Source: Streptomyces sp. RB17
GTDB lineage: Bacteria; Actinomycetota; Actinomycetes; Streptomycetales; Streptomycetaceae
Direction: 5' to 3'
Length of the DNA: 64,000 nt
NCBI RefSeq assembly: GCF_009604455.1
Contig: NZ_WEGL01000006.1
Location: forward strand, 1-64,000
Shown here: piece after piece, positions 28,555 to 36,227 of the stretch
Numbering within the stretch: the stretch's first letter is position 1
Layout of the letters: each line of letters begins with the position of its first letter
Notes under the pieces: model-generated
The model's database searches: none
Told to the model about the DNA's origin: nothing
The model's input: only the letters and a program-made list of their open reading frames with translations
Translations under genes and position numbers: made by a program

Positions 28555-30072
28555 ATGGGGGAGAAGGTCGTGGCGGGGCAGTTCGACCTGTCCGATCGCC
28601 AGCGCTACCGCGAAAAGCTCCAGAAGTGCCTCGCGGGACTGGAGCGACTGTTGCGGGAGAAGCGATTCGATCGTCCCAAGAACCTCATGGGAGTGGAGAT
28701 CGAATTGAATCTCGCCGGGTCCGACGGTATGCCGAAAATGTTGAACGGGCAGGTGCTGGAACGCATCGCGAGCCGCGATTTCCAAACAGAACTCGCCATG
28801 TTCAACCTGGAAGTCAACATAGCCCCACATCGATTGGGTGGCCGGGTATTCGACCGGCTCGCCGAGGAACTGCGCACCTCGCTCGCCTACGCCGACCGCA
28901 AGGCCGGCGAGGTGGACGCCGGCATCGTCATGATCGGCATCCTGCCCACGCTGGACCGCGACGACCTGGTCTCCTCCAACCTCTCCGAGGTCGACCGCTA
29001 CACGCTGCTCAACGACCAGATCGTGGCCGCGCGCGGCGAGGACTTCCGGCTCGACATCGAGGGCGTGGAGCACCTCGTCTGCACCTCCAAGTCGATCGTC
29101 CCCGAGGCCGCCTGCACCTCCGTACAGCTGCACCTCCAGGTCACCCCGGCCCGGTTCGCGGACGTGTGGAACGCGGCCCAGGTGGCATGCGCCGCGCAGA
29201 TCGCCGTAGGCGCCAACTCCCCGTTCCTCTTCGGTCACGAACTGTGGCGGGAGTCCCGGCCCCCGCTGTTCCTGCAGTCCACCGACACCCGCCCGCCCGA
29301 GCTGCAGGCCCAGGGCGTACGGCCGCGCACCTGGTTCGGCGAGCGGTGGATCAGCTCCGCCCACGACCTGTTCGAGGAGAACCTGCGCTACTTCCCCGCG
29401 CTGCTGCCCATCTGCGACGACGAGGAACCACTGGAGGTCGTCGCGGCGGGCGGCACGCCCCGACTGGCCGAGTTGGTGCTGCACAACGGCACGATCTACC
29501 GCTGGAACCGGCCCGTGTACGGGATCGCCGACGGCGTACCGCACCTCAGGGTGGAGAACCGGGTGCTGCCGGCCGGGCCGACCATCACCGATGTGATCGC
29601 CAACGCGGCCTTCTACTACGGCCTGGTCCGCGCCCTCGCCGAGGAGCCCCGCCCGGTGTGGACCCGGCTGCCCTTCGCCGCGGCCGAGAACAACTTCGAC
29701 ACCGCGTGCCGGTACGGCATCGACGCGCGGTTCGTATGGCCCCGGCGCGGACGCTACGGCGGCACGGGCGAGGTCGACGCGGTCACCCTGGTCCGCGACG
29801 AACTGCTGCCGCTGGCCTCGGCCGGGCTGGACGCGTGGGGCGTGGAGCCGGCCGACCGCGACCTCTACCTGGGCGTCATCGAGGAGCGCTGCCGGCGCCG
29901 GGTGAACGGGGCGTCGTGGCAGGCGGCCACGTTCCACCGCTGCCTGGAGCAAGGTCTGTCCCGCGACGCGGCACTGGCCGCGACGACACGGCGCTATGCC
30001 GAGCTGATGCATGTGGGAGAGCCGGTGCACATGTGGCCGGTGGGGCTGCCGGAGGCGGTGCCGCTCGGTTGA
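28555..30072 (+). CDS. Glutamate-cysteine ligase family 2 (carboxylate-amine ligase)
   Basis: A 505-aa GCS2-superfamily protein. The ATP-grasp-like GCS2 core is suggested by MGVEIELNLAGSDGMPKML, FQTELAMFNLEVNIAPH, CTSVQLHLQVTPARF and AIAVGANSPFLFG-type segments. These ligases join the gamma-carboxylate of glutamate to an amine. Streptomyces makes mycothiol rather than glutathione, so gamma-glutamylcysteine for glutathione is an unlikely end product; another amine or thiol pathway must be considered. GAGGAGGGA precedes ATG 28555; the longer frame from 28339 is not preferred. Confidence 0.85.
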   Translation: MGEKVVAGQFDLSDRQRYREKLQKCLAGLERLLREKRFDRPKNLMGVEIELNLAGSDGMPKMLNGQVLERIASRDFQTELAMFNLEVNIAPHRLGGRVFDRLAEELRTSLAYADRKAGEVDAGIVMIGILPTLDRDDLVSSNLSEVDRYTLLNDQIVAARGEDFRLDIEGVEHLVCTSKSIVPEAACTSVQLHLQVTPARFADVWNAAQVACAAQIAVGANSPFLFGHELWRESRPPLFLQSTDTRPPELQAQGVRPRTWFGERWISSAHDLFEENLRYFPALLPICDDEEPLEVVAAGGTPRLAELVLHNGTIYRWNRPVYGIADGVPHLRVENRVLPAGPTITDVIANAAFYYGLVRALAEEPRPVWTRLPFAAAENNFDTACRYGIDARFVWPRRGRYGGTGEVDAVTLVRDELLPLASAGLDAWGVEPADRDLYLGVIEERCRRRVNGASWQAATFHRCLEQGLSRDAALAATTRRYAELMHVGEPVHMWPVGLPEAVPLG

Positions 30073-30142
30073 TCATCGGGCTGTACGCCGTCCTCACATC
30101 TCCTTCTGCGATCCTTGCCGGGCAGAGGTGGGCCAGGGGCCC

Positions 30143-30964
30143 ATGAGCCGGATGGAGGCAGGGGTGCAGGTGGAGGCTGACTCGGTGGCCGATTCCGGCG
30201 CGCGCAGGCGCGACCCGCGGCGCATCCTGCGGGACGAGACGCTGCTCGTCCTGGCGCTGTCGCTGGGCGCGAGCGGGGTGTCCGCGCTGATCAGCTTCAT
30301 CGGCGCGGTCACCAAGCCCGGGGGCCTGAAGGACCAGGCGGCCACCCTCAACGCCTCGGCCGCGCCCGGCCGCCCCTGGCTCGACCTGGCCTGGCAGCTG
30401 TTCGGCATCGCCTCCGCGCTGGTCCCCGTCGCCCTGGTCGCCCACCTGCTCCTGCGCGAGGGCGGCAGTCTGCGCACCCTCGGCTTCGACCGCACCCGGC
30501 CCTGGCCCGACCTGTCCCGGGGCGCCGGCGTCGCGGCCGTGATCGGCAGCACCGGGATCGCCTTCTACCTGGCCGCCCGCGGCCTCGGCTTCAATCTCAC
30601 GGTCGTGCCCGAGGCGCTGCCGGACGTGTGGTGGAAGTTCCCGGTACTGATCCTTTCCGCCCTGCAGAACGCGATCCTCGAAGAGGTCATCGTCGTCGGC
30701 TATCTGCTGCGCAGGCTCGGCCAGTTGGGCTGGACCCCGGGGACCGCGCTGGTGGCCAGCGCGGTCCTGCGCGGCTCGTACCACCTCTACCAGGGCGTCG
30801 GCGGCTTCATCGGCAACATGGTCATGGGCGTGGTGTTCGTGTACCTGTACCGCCGCTGGGGGCGGGTCGGTCCACTGGTCGTCGCCCACTCCCTGCTCGA
30901 CATCGGCGCGTTCGTCGGCTACGCCCTGCTCGCGGGCAAGGTGGGCTGGCTGCCGACGGCCTGA
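30143..30964 (+). CDS. CPBP family intramembrane glutamic endopeptidase
   Basis: A 273-aa protein with about seven transmembrane helices. The CPBP (Abi/Rce1-like) motifs are seen: paired glutamates in ILEEVIVVGYLLRRL, a His in RGSYHLYQGVGGF, and the last motif in VVAHSLLDIGAF. Such proteins cleave membrane-bound peptides or act in bacteriocin self-immunity. The target is unknown. It follows the GCS2 gene by 70 bp. ATG 30143 is used; Met 30152 is an alternative. Confidence 0.85.
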   Translation: MSRMEAGVQVEADSVADSGARRRDPRRILRDETLLVLALSLGASGVSALISFIGAVTKPGGLKDQAATLNASAAPGRPWLDLAWQLFGIASALVPVALVAHLLLREGGSLRTLGFDRTRPWPDLSRGAGVAAVIGSTGIAFYLAARGLGFNLTVVPEALPDVWWKFPVLILSALQNAILEEVIVVGYLLRRLGQLGWTPGTALVASAVLRGSYHLYQGVGGFIGNMVMGVVFVYLYRRWGRVGPLVVAHSLLDIGAFVGYALLAGKVGWLPTA

Positions 30965-30984
30965 GCACCGGCCCACCGCCCCGC

Positions 30985-31797
30985 TCAGGCGTGCAGTTCG
31001 CCCTCGATGACCGTGACCGCACGGCCGGTGAGCAGGGTGCGCTCGCCGCGCAGGCCGGTGCGGACCAGGCCGGTGCGGCGGGAGGCCTGCAGCCCGGTGA
31101 GGTCGTCACGGCCGAGGCGTGCCGACCAGTGCGGGGCGAGCGCGGTGTGGGCGCTGCCGGTGACCGGGTCCTCGTCGATGCCGACGTTCGGGAAGAAGCA
31201 GCGCGAGACGAAGTCGTAGCCGCGGGACGGGTCGTCGGCGCGCGCCGTGGCGATGATGCCGCGCGAGGAGTAGGCGCCGAGGGACTTGTGGTCCGGCGCG
31301 AGGCCGAGGACCGTCTTCTCGTCGGCCAGCTCCACCAGCAGATCCCCGACGTTCGGGCCGGTGTCGAAGGCGGCGACCGGCTCCGCGCCGAGGGCCTCGG
31401 CGACCCCGGCCGGGATCACGGCCGGGGTGAGCGGGGCCGTCGGGAAGTCGAGGGTGATCGAGCCGTCGTCGCCGGGCGTGGCGATGAGCACGCCGCTGCG
31501 GGTGGCGAACCGCACCGGGCCCTCGTGGGCGCCGGTGGTGTGCAGGACGTGGGCGGTGGCGAGCGTGGCGTGCCCGCACATGTCGACCTCGGCGACGGGG
31601 GTGAACCAGCGCAGCGCCCAGTCCGCCGCGCCGCCCTCGGGCAGCCGGTGGGCGAACGCCGTCTCGGCGTGGTTGACCTCCATGGCGATGTTCTGGAGCC
31701 AGCCGTCGTCCGGGAAGACGTCGTTCAGGAGCAGGACTCCGGCCGGGTTGCCGGCGAAGGGGCGGTCGGTGAAGGCGTCCACGATTCGAATGCGCAT
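30985..31797 (-). CDS. PhzF family isomerase/epimerase
   Basis: A 270-aa PhzF-fold protein. It has the family start RIRIVDAFTDRPFAGNPAGV, the catalytic-region Glu in NHAETAFAH, RWFTPVAEVDMCGHATLATAHVL, and the glycine-rich DEDPVTGSAHTALAPHW. PhzF proteins catalyse isomerisation in phenazine synthesis, but most homologues act elsewhere in unknown pathways; no phenazine genes are nearby. ATG 31797 starts at the conserved N-terminus. Confidence 0.88.
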   Translation of the reverse strand: MRIRIVDAFTDRPFAGNPAGVLLLNDVFPDDGWLQNIAMEVNHAETAFAHRLPEGGAADWALRWFTPVAEVDMCGHATLATAHVLHTTGAHEGPVRFATRSGVLIATPGDDGSITLDFPTAPLTPAVIPAGVAEALGAEPVAAFDTGPNVGDLLVELADEKTVLGLAPDHKSLGAYSSRGIIATARADDPSRGYDFVSRCFFPNVGIDEDPVTGSAHTALAPHWSARLGRDDLTGLQASRRTGLVRTGLRGERTLLTGRAVTVIEGELHA

Positions 31798-32028
31798 GAC
31801 GCCGACGCTAGTGCCGCGCCGGCCGCCCGCCCAAGGCCAATTCACGAACCCTGGCATGCGTCGCGCATGGCGGCGGCCCGCACCCTTGCCCACGGGGCGA
31901 GTTGGGCGAGGCCGAACGAGACCTCCAGGGAAGCCCCCCATGACGATCAGGGCGAAGGGCGAAGGGCGAAGGTTGAAGGTCAAGTCGAGCCGGCGGCGGG
32001 GGAGTGGGGATGCCTCATTCTGGTCGGC

Positions 32029-32625
32029 ATGGAGAAGCTCGATGGTGCCTACGTGATCCGCCATGGCTGGACCCGTGACGGCGTCATGATCGTCGCAGGC
32101 ATCGTCCTGTTCATCGGGGTGTTCTTCCTTCCGCACATGGAGCCGCCCGGCGACGATCACATCGAGTTGTTCATCAGCCCCATCGCCGTATGGATCGCGG
32201 CGATATCCTCCAGTCGCCGCAAGACCGTGCGCGTCGACAAGCAGGGCATCACGCTCTATCGCTTCGTTCGTTTCCGCCGGCCCGAGTTCGTGCCGTGGTC
32301 CGAGGTCGAGGCGGTGGAATGGTCGGCCGCGCGTCCGCCCTTCGGGCGCGGAAGCCACCTGGAAGTCCATCGGCGAAACCCCCGCCCGGCCCCCGCTCGG
32401 CCCCCGGCCGCTGCCGGGGTGGAGGCGCTCGACACCTACCTCGCCACGCAGGTCGACCCCGACTTCGTCGAGACGTTCCGGAACACCGTCCGGATCAGAC
32501 GCGCCACGACCTTCTGCCGCCTCGACCCCGCCCGCCTGGCCACCGTTCTCTCCCGCCTCGCTCCCGGCGTCCGGCGCTTCGGCGACCTCGGAGACTTCGG
32601 CGATCCCGGAGTCCCAGGCCACTAG
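32029..32625 (+). CDS. Hypothetical membrane protein with PH-like domain
   Basis: A 198-aa protein. Two transmembrane helices (DGVMIVAGIVLFIGVFFLPH and HIELFISPIAVWIAAIS) precede a soluble part resembling a bacterial PH domain (RKTVRVDKQGITLYRFVRFRRPEFVPWSEVEAVEW). A Pro-rich linker follows, then a C-terminal helical part. The function is unknown. The region just upstream carries a short heptamer repeat (GCGAAGG, three copies, 31953-31974). ATG 32029 fits best; no strong ribosome binding site is seen. Confidence 0.7.
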   Translation: MEKLDGAYVIRHGWTRDGVMIVAGIVLFIGVFFLPHMEPPGDDHIELFISPIAVWIAAISSSRRKTVRVDKQGITLYRFVRFRRPEFVPWSEVEAVEWSAARPPFGRGSHLEVHRRNPRPAPARPPAAAGVEALDTYLATQVDPDFVETFRNTVRIRRATTFCRLDPARLATVLSRLAPGVRRFGDLGDFGDPGVPGH

Positions 32626-32682
32626 GCCGAGCCCCCCCGCGAGCCCCTGCTGCGGCGAAGGGCCTTGTCATGCGATCGGTTC

Positions 32683-32718
32683 CGATATATCGTTGAGCCA
32701 TCGCGAAAGATACGCGAT
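32683..32718. promoter_or_regulatory. Candidate PadR operator region
   Basis: A perfect 10-bp palindrome CGATATATCG (32683-32692) and an inverted repeat ATCGCG-N7-CGCGAT (32700-32718) lie 40-75 bp before the padR start. PadR proteins usually repress their own gene from such sites. The AT-rich core stands out in this GC-rich genome. Confidence 0.6.
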
Positions 32719-32756
32719 GCAGACGTGACAGATCACGATGGAATGGAGAGATCGCG

Positions 32757-33383
32757 ATGCGTACGCACGGATTCGAGCACGGACATCGGCACGAGGGCCC
32801 CGGCCCGCGGGGCATGGGTGGATTCGACCAGCGGCGGGCCGCCTTCGGGCCCTTCGGTCCGGGTGGTCCCGGTTTCGGCCCCGGCGGCCCCGGTTTCGGA
32901 GCCGGCCCCTGGGGGCCCCGGGGGCGCGGTGGTCCGAGGGGCCGGGCGCGGCGCGGTGATGTACGGGCCTCGATCCTGGCCCTGCTCAAGGACCGCCCCA
33001 TGCACGGCTACGAGATGATCCAGGAGATCGCCGAACGCAGCGGCGGCGCGTGGAAGCCCAGCCCCGGCTCGGTCTACCCCACGCTCCAGCTGCTGGAGGA
33101 CGAGGGCCTGATCGCCAGCGAGAGCGAGGGCGGCAAGAAGCTGTTCGCGCTCACCGAGGACGGGCGCACCGCCGCCGACGAGGGACCGGAGGCCCCCTGG
33201 GAGGAGGCCTCGCGCGGGGTCGACTGGGAGGCCCTCGGCGAGATCCGCCAGGCCGGCTTCGGGCTGATGGAGGCCTTCAGCCAGGTCTGGAAGACCGGCA
33301 GCAAGGAACAGCGCGAGAAGGCGCTGGCCGTCATCAACGACGCCCGCAAGAAGCTGTACCTGATCCTCGCCGACGAGCACTGA
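32757..33383 (+). CDS. PadR family transcriptional regulator
   Basis: A 208-aa regulator. The first 60 residues are a Gly/Pro-rich, low-complexity tail (GFGPGGPGFGAGP); then comes the PadR winged HTH (DVRASILALLKDRPMHGYEMIQEIAERSGG, WKPSPGSVYPTLQLLEDEGLI) and a C-terminal dimerisation domain. PadR proteins respond to phenolic compounds or drugs and often control efflux genes; no such gene is adjacent. Two AT-rich palindromes upstream suggest autoregulation. Confidence 0.88.
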   Translation: MRTHGFEHGHRHEGPGPRGMGGFDQRRAAFGPFGPGGPGFGPGGPGFGAGPWGPRGRGGPRGRARRGDVRASILALLKDRPMHGYEMIQEIAERSGGAWKPSPGSVYPTLQLLEDEGLIASESEGGKKLFALTEDGRTAADEGPEAPWEEASRGVDWEALGEIRQAGFGLMEAFSQVWKTGSKEQREKALAVINDARKKLYLILADEH

Positions 33384-33401
33384 GACTCGTACGACGGTCC
33401 G

Positions 33402-33432
33402 GGCGCCCCGCGGAGCACCTCCGTGGGGCGCC
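33402..33432. terminator. Bidirectional terminator between padR and the SRPBCC gene
   Basis: GGCGCCCCGCGG (33402-33413) pairs with CCGTGGGGCGCC (33421-33432), between two converging genes. Confidence 0.8.
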
Positions 33433-33447
33433 TTCCCGTGTCCCGGC

Positions 33448-33876
33448 TCAGGCGACCAGGCCGGCCAGCTTGCGCAGCGACTCGTTCAGCGCCGCCGTCG
33501 CCGAGTCCTTCAGCTTGCCCGCCATCAGCGACACCGCCGCGCCGGTGAACTCGCCGTCGATCCGGACGGACGTCGCGTCGCCGTCGGGGGTGAGGGTGTA
33601 GCGGGTGGCGACCGTCACCGCCATCGGGCCCTTGCCCCGGATGGCGAACACCCGCGCCGGCTCCAGCTCCTCGATGGTCCAGTCGACCTCGGCGGGGAAG
33701 CCCATCAGCTTCATGTTCTCCTGGAAGGTCCCGCCCACGGCCAGGGTCTCCGGTCCCCCCTTGGGGAAGCTGGTGTGGGTGGCGTTCCACTCCCCGTACG
33801 ACGACCAGTCGGTGAGCTGGGCCCACACCTTCTCGGCCGGTGCCTGGATGCGTGCCTCCGCGCTGACTTCGGCCAT
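33448..33876 (-). CDS. SRPBCC family (CoxG/polyketide cyclase-like) protein
   Basis: A 142-aa START/SRPBCC-fold protein: MAEVSAEARIQAPAEKVWAQLTDWSSYGEWNATH is the usual opening, and TGAAVSLMAGKLKDSATAALNESLRKL forms the long C-terminal helix lining the ligand pocket. This family binds hydrophobic ligands; the ligand is unknown and no polyketide genes are nearby. ATG 33876 begins at the conserved N-terminus. Confidence 0.85.
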   Translation of the reverse strand: MAEVSAEARIQAPAEKVWAQLTDWSSYGEWNATHTSFPKGGPETLAVGGTFQENMKLMGFPAEVDWTIEELEPARVFAIRGKGPMAVTVATRYTLTPDGDATSVRIDGEFTGAAVSLMAGKLKDSATAALNESLRKLAGLVA

Positions 33877-33988
33877 GCGACCACCCTTTCGGATCGGGCG
33901 TAGCGGGCTACGGTGTCGCGGAACGTAGCCGCAGGGGCGCGAATATTCAATACTGATGAACCGTCAGAATCGCCGGCGGCGGGCGCGG

Positions 33989-34183
33989 TCAGCCCACCCG
34001 CCGTATCACCGCCGCGTCGAACAGGTCCCAGGCACGCGGGAAGGCGCTCTCGTCGTGGTGGTGCCAGGCCTGCCAGAACACGTCCGCGAGCAGGGCGTCC
34101 CTCGGCGCGTACACCCGGTACACGTACTGCCTGCCGTCCACCGCCGGCAGCGCCACCAGCCAGCACTCGCCCACGCCCTCCAC
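33989..34183 (-). CDS. Small hypothetical protein
   Basis: A 64-aa product ending AFPRAWDLFDAAVIRRVG, with the core GECWLVALPAVDGRQYVYRVYAPRDALLADVFWQAWHHHDES. The aromatic-rich, coding-like composition differs from random GC-rich frames, and I believe similar small proteins occur in Streptomyces. GTG 34183 is only a guess at the start, as no clear ribosome binding site is present. Confidence 0.5.
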   Translation of the reverse strand: MEGVGECWLVALPAVDGRQYVYRVYAPRDALLADVFWQAWHHHDESAFPRAWDLFDAAVIRRVG

Positions 34184-34381
34184 GTCGGAGGGGGACGAGC
34201 GGGGGAGCGGAGCGGTTGCGCAGGAGGCGCACGGCAAGGCGGCGTGCGCCTCTCGGGCCGGACCGGCCGAATCTCCTCCGTAAGGATGAGATCTCGAACG
34301 CCCGGGTCCACTCTGTGTGGGACGCGAAGATGGTTCCGCTCGTGGATGACTCGGCCCGTTGAGGCTGATGGGGTAGGGGTT

Positions 34382-34960
34382 GTGCAACCCCGTGCAGCCC
34401 ACTGGGCCGCCCATGACGAGGCGGCCGCGCACCTGGACGACGATGCCGTGCTCGGCGCCGAGCTGGCAGCGGTGGTCGCCGGTGCCCGCCGCAGGGCCGT
34501 CCGGGACGGGGACCGCCAGACCGACACCGCCCATCTGCTCCACTCCCTCCTCGAACACGACCCCGAGGTGCGCGCCACCGTCGGCAGCCCGCAGCAGCTC
34601 GCCCGGCTGCTCGGCTACCTCGTGCAGCGCAGCATCGGCTACGGGCTGCGCTGGCAGGGCAGTGTCGAGGACTCCGGAGCGCTCGCCGTCGTCCCCGCCG
34701 CGGCCGTTCCCCGCGCCCGCGAGCCGAGGGACACCGCCGGCTGGTCGCCCACGGCCGCCGTCGCCCTCGCCGCCGCCCGCGAGCGGGCCCGGCTGCGCGG
34801 CGAGCCCCGCGTCACCGGCCTCGACCTCCTCGCCGCGCTCATCGCGGACCCCGGTTCGCGGGCCGTCGAGGTCCTCGAACGCGGCGGCATCCGCGAGCTG
34901 ACCACCCCGGTCGAACCCGGCCCGGACGACCGCGCCCGCGACGGCGGTCCGGCCCACTGA
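34382..34960 (+). CDS. Clp N-terminal domain protein
   Basis: A 192-aa protein containing two Clp-N-type repeats: LGAELAAVVAGARRRAVRDGDRQTDTAHLLHSLLEHDP and TAAVALAAARERARLRGEPRVTGLDLLAALIADPGSRAVEVL. There is no AAA+ ATPase, so it may act as an adaptor or decoy for ClpC-like chaperones. GTG 34382 lies in the loop of a perfect inverted repeat (GGGGTTG-TG-CAACCCC, 34376-34391), which could hide the start. The start choice is uncertain. Confidence 0.75.
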   Translation: MQPRAAHWAAHDEAAAHLDDDAVLGAELAAVVAGARRRAVRDGDRQTDTAHLLHSLLEHDPEVRATVGSPQQLARLLGYLVQRSIGYGLRWQGSVEDSGALAVVPAAAVPRAREPRDTAGWSPTAAVALAAARERARLRGEPRVTGLDLLAALIADPGSRAVEVLERGGIRELTTPVEPGPDDRARDGGPAH

Positions 34961-35029
34961 CACCGGCGCACGTCCAGCCCCTGAGACAGGTTCAACGAGG
35001 ATGACGCTCATGTCGCCGCCTGTCATCAT

Positions 35030-36034
35030 GTGCCGGTGCAGACGACAGAGAGCAGCCAGGGCAGCCGCGGCAGGGGCGTCGGACTGGGCCTCGCACTCGC
35101 CTCGGCGCTGGCCTTCGGCGGGTCGGGAGTGGCGGCCAAGCCGTTGATCGAGGCGGGACTCGACCCGCTCCACGTGGTCTGGCTGCGCGTGGCCGGCGCC
35201 GCCGTCGTCATGCTGCCCGTCGCCGTACGGCACCGCGCGCTGCTGCGCCGCCGTCCCGCGCTGCTGGCCGGGTTCGGACTGCTCGCCGTGGCCGGCGTCC
35301 AGGCCTGCTACTTCGCCGCGCTGTCCCGGATCCCGGTGGGTGTGGCGCTCCTCATCGAGTACCTGGCGCCGGCGCTGGTGCTCGGCTGGGTCCGGTTCGT
35401 GCAGCGGCGGCCCGTGACGCGCGCCGCCGCGCTCGGCGTGGTCCTCGCGGCGGGTGGCCTCGCCTGTGTGGTGGAGGTCTGGTCGGGGCTGAGCTTCGAC
35501 GCGCTGGGCCTGCTGCTCGCGCTCGGCGCCGCCTGCTGTCAGGTCGGCTACTTCGTCCTGGCGGACCACGGCGGCGACGCGGGCGACGAGGCCCCCGACC
35601 CGCTCGGCGTCATCGCCTACGGCCTGCTCTTCGGCGCCCTCGTGCTGACGCTCGTAGCCCGCCCCTGGAGCATGCGCTGGGCGGTGCTGACCGGCTCCGC
35701 CGACATGAACGGCACCGCCGTACCGGCCCTCGCCCTGCTGGGCTGGATCGTGCTGATCGCCACCGTCGTCGCGTACGTCACCGGGGTGCTGTCGGTGCGC
35801 CGGCTGTCGCCCCAGGTCGCCGGTGTCGTGGCCTGCCTGGAGGCGGTCATCGCGACCGTGCTGGCCTGGGTGCTGCTCGGCGAGCACCTGTCGGCGCCCC
35901 AGGTGGCGGGCGGCGCGGTCGTCCTGGTCGGCGCGTTCATCGCCCAGTCCTCGACCCCCGCCAAGGGTTCCGCCGAGCCGGTGGCCGCGGGCCTCGGTGA
36001 ACGCGAGTTGTCGCCCCGTGGCACGACTGCATAA
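35030..36034 (+). CDS. EamA/DMT family transporter (copy 1)
   Basis: A 334-aa permease with about ten transmembrane helices in two EamA repeats (LASALAFGGSGVAAKPLIEAGLDPLHVVWLRVAGA; GVVACLEAVIATVLAWVLLGEHLS). Members export amino acids, their derivatives or other metabolites. GTG 35030 or the nearby GTG 35036 may be the start. It is first of two adjacent EamA genes in the same direction, 193 bp apart. The substrate is unknown. Confidence 0.86.
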   Translation: MPVQTTESSQGSRGRGVGLGLALASALAFGGSGVAAKPLIEAGLDPLHVVWLRVAGAAVVMLPVAVRHRALLRRRPALLAGFGLLAVAGVQACYFAALSRIPVGVALLIEYLAPALVLGWVRFVQRRPVTRAAALGVVLAAGGLACVVEVWSGLSFDALGLLLALGAACCQVGYFVLADHGGDAGDEAPDPLGVIAYGLLFGALVLTLVARPWSMRWAVLTGSADMNGTAVPALALLGWIVLIATVVAYVTGVLSVRRLSPQVAGVVACLEAVIATVLAWVLLGEHLSAPQVAGGAVVLVGAFIAQSSTPAKGSAEPVAAGLGERELSPRGTTA

Positions 36035-36044
36035 AGTGCCGGTC

Positions 36045-36086
36045 ATGCCGTCGAACGCACTCGTCCTTCCGCCCCCGGCCGCCTGA
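36045..36086 (+). CDS. Possible 13-residue leader peptide
   Basis: ATG at 36045 opens a 13-codon frame ending in TGA (36084-36086), product MPSNALVLPPPAA. Three consecutive prolines can stall ribosomes. It lies 142 bp upstream of the second EamA gene, before two hairpins, one directly adjacent to the ribosome binding site. There is no strong ribosome binding site of its own, so the call is tentative. Confidence 0.35.
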   Translation: MPSNALVLPPPAA

Positions 36087-36162
36087 GGCGGGCCTCCGGG
36101 ACATCAGCCCCGCGCGTGTGCGCCGGGCCGGACGGTGCTGCCCGCAGACGAAGTCCGCGCGC

Positions 36163-36221
36163 CCCGCTGAAGCGGGCCGCCCTCGAACTTCCGCACCCTC
36201 CGGGTGCGTTTCTGCGGAGAG
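36163..36221 (+). promoter_or_regulatory. Attenuator-like hairpins before the second EamA gene
   Basis: Hairpin 1 is CCCGC-TGAA-GCGGG (36163-36176). Hairpin 2 is CGCACCC-TCC-GGGTGCG (36192-36208), followed by TTTCT and then GGAGAG (36216-36221), the ribosome binding site for TTG 36228. The arrangement resembles a terminator or sequestering stem close to the start codon. Confidence 0.45.
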
Positions 36222-36227
36222 ATTCCC

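Noticed and set aside
30985..31797. Phenazine biosynthesis gene
   Set aside because: PhzF homologues are widespread and no other phz gene is present.
33448..33876. Polyketide cyclase indicating a secondary-metabolite cluster
   Set aside because: The SRPBCC fold has many roles; there is no PKS, NRPS or tailoring cluster nearby.
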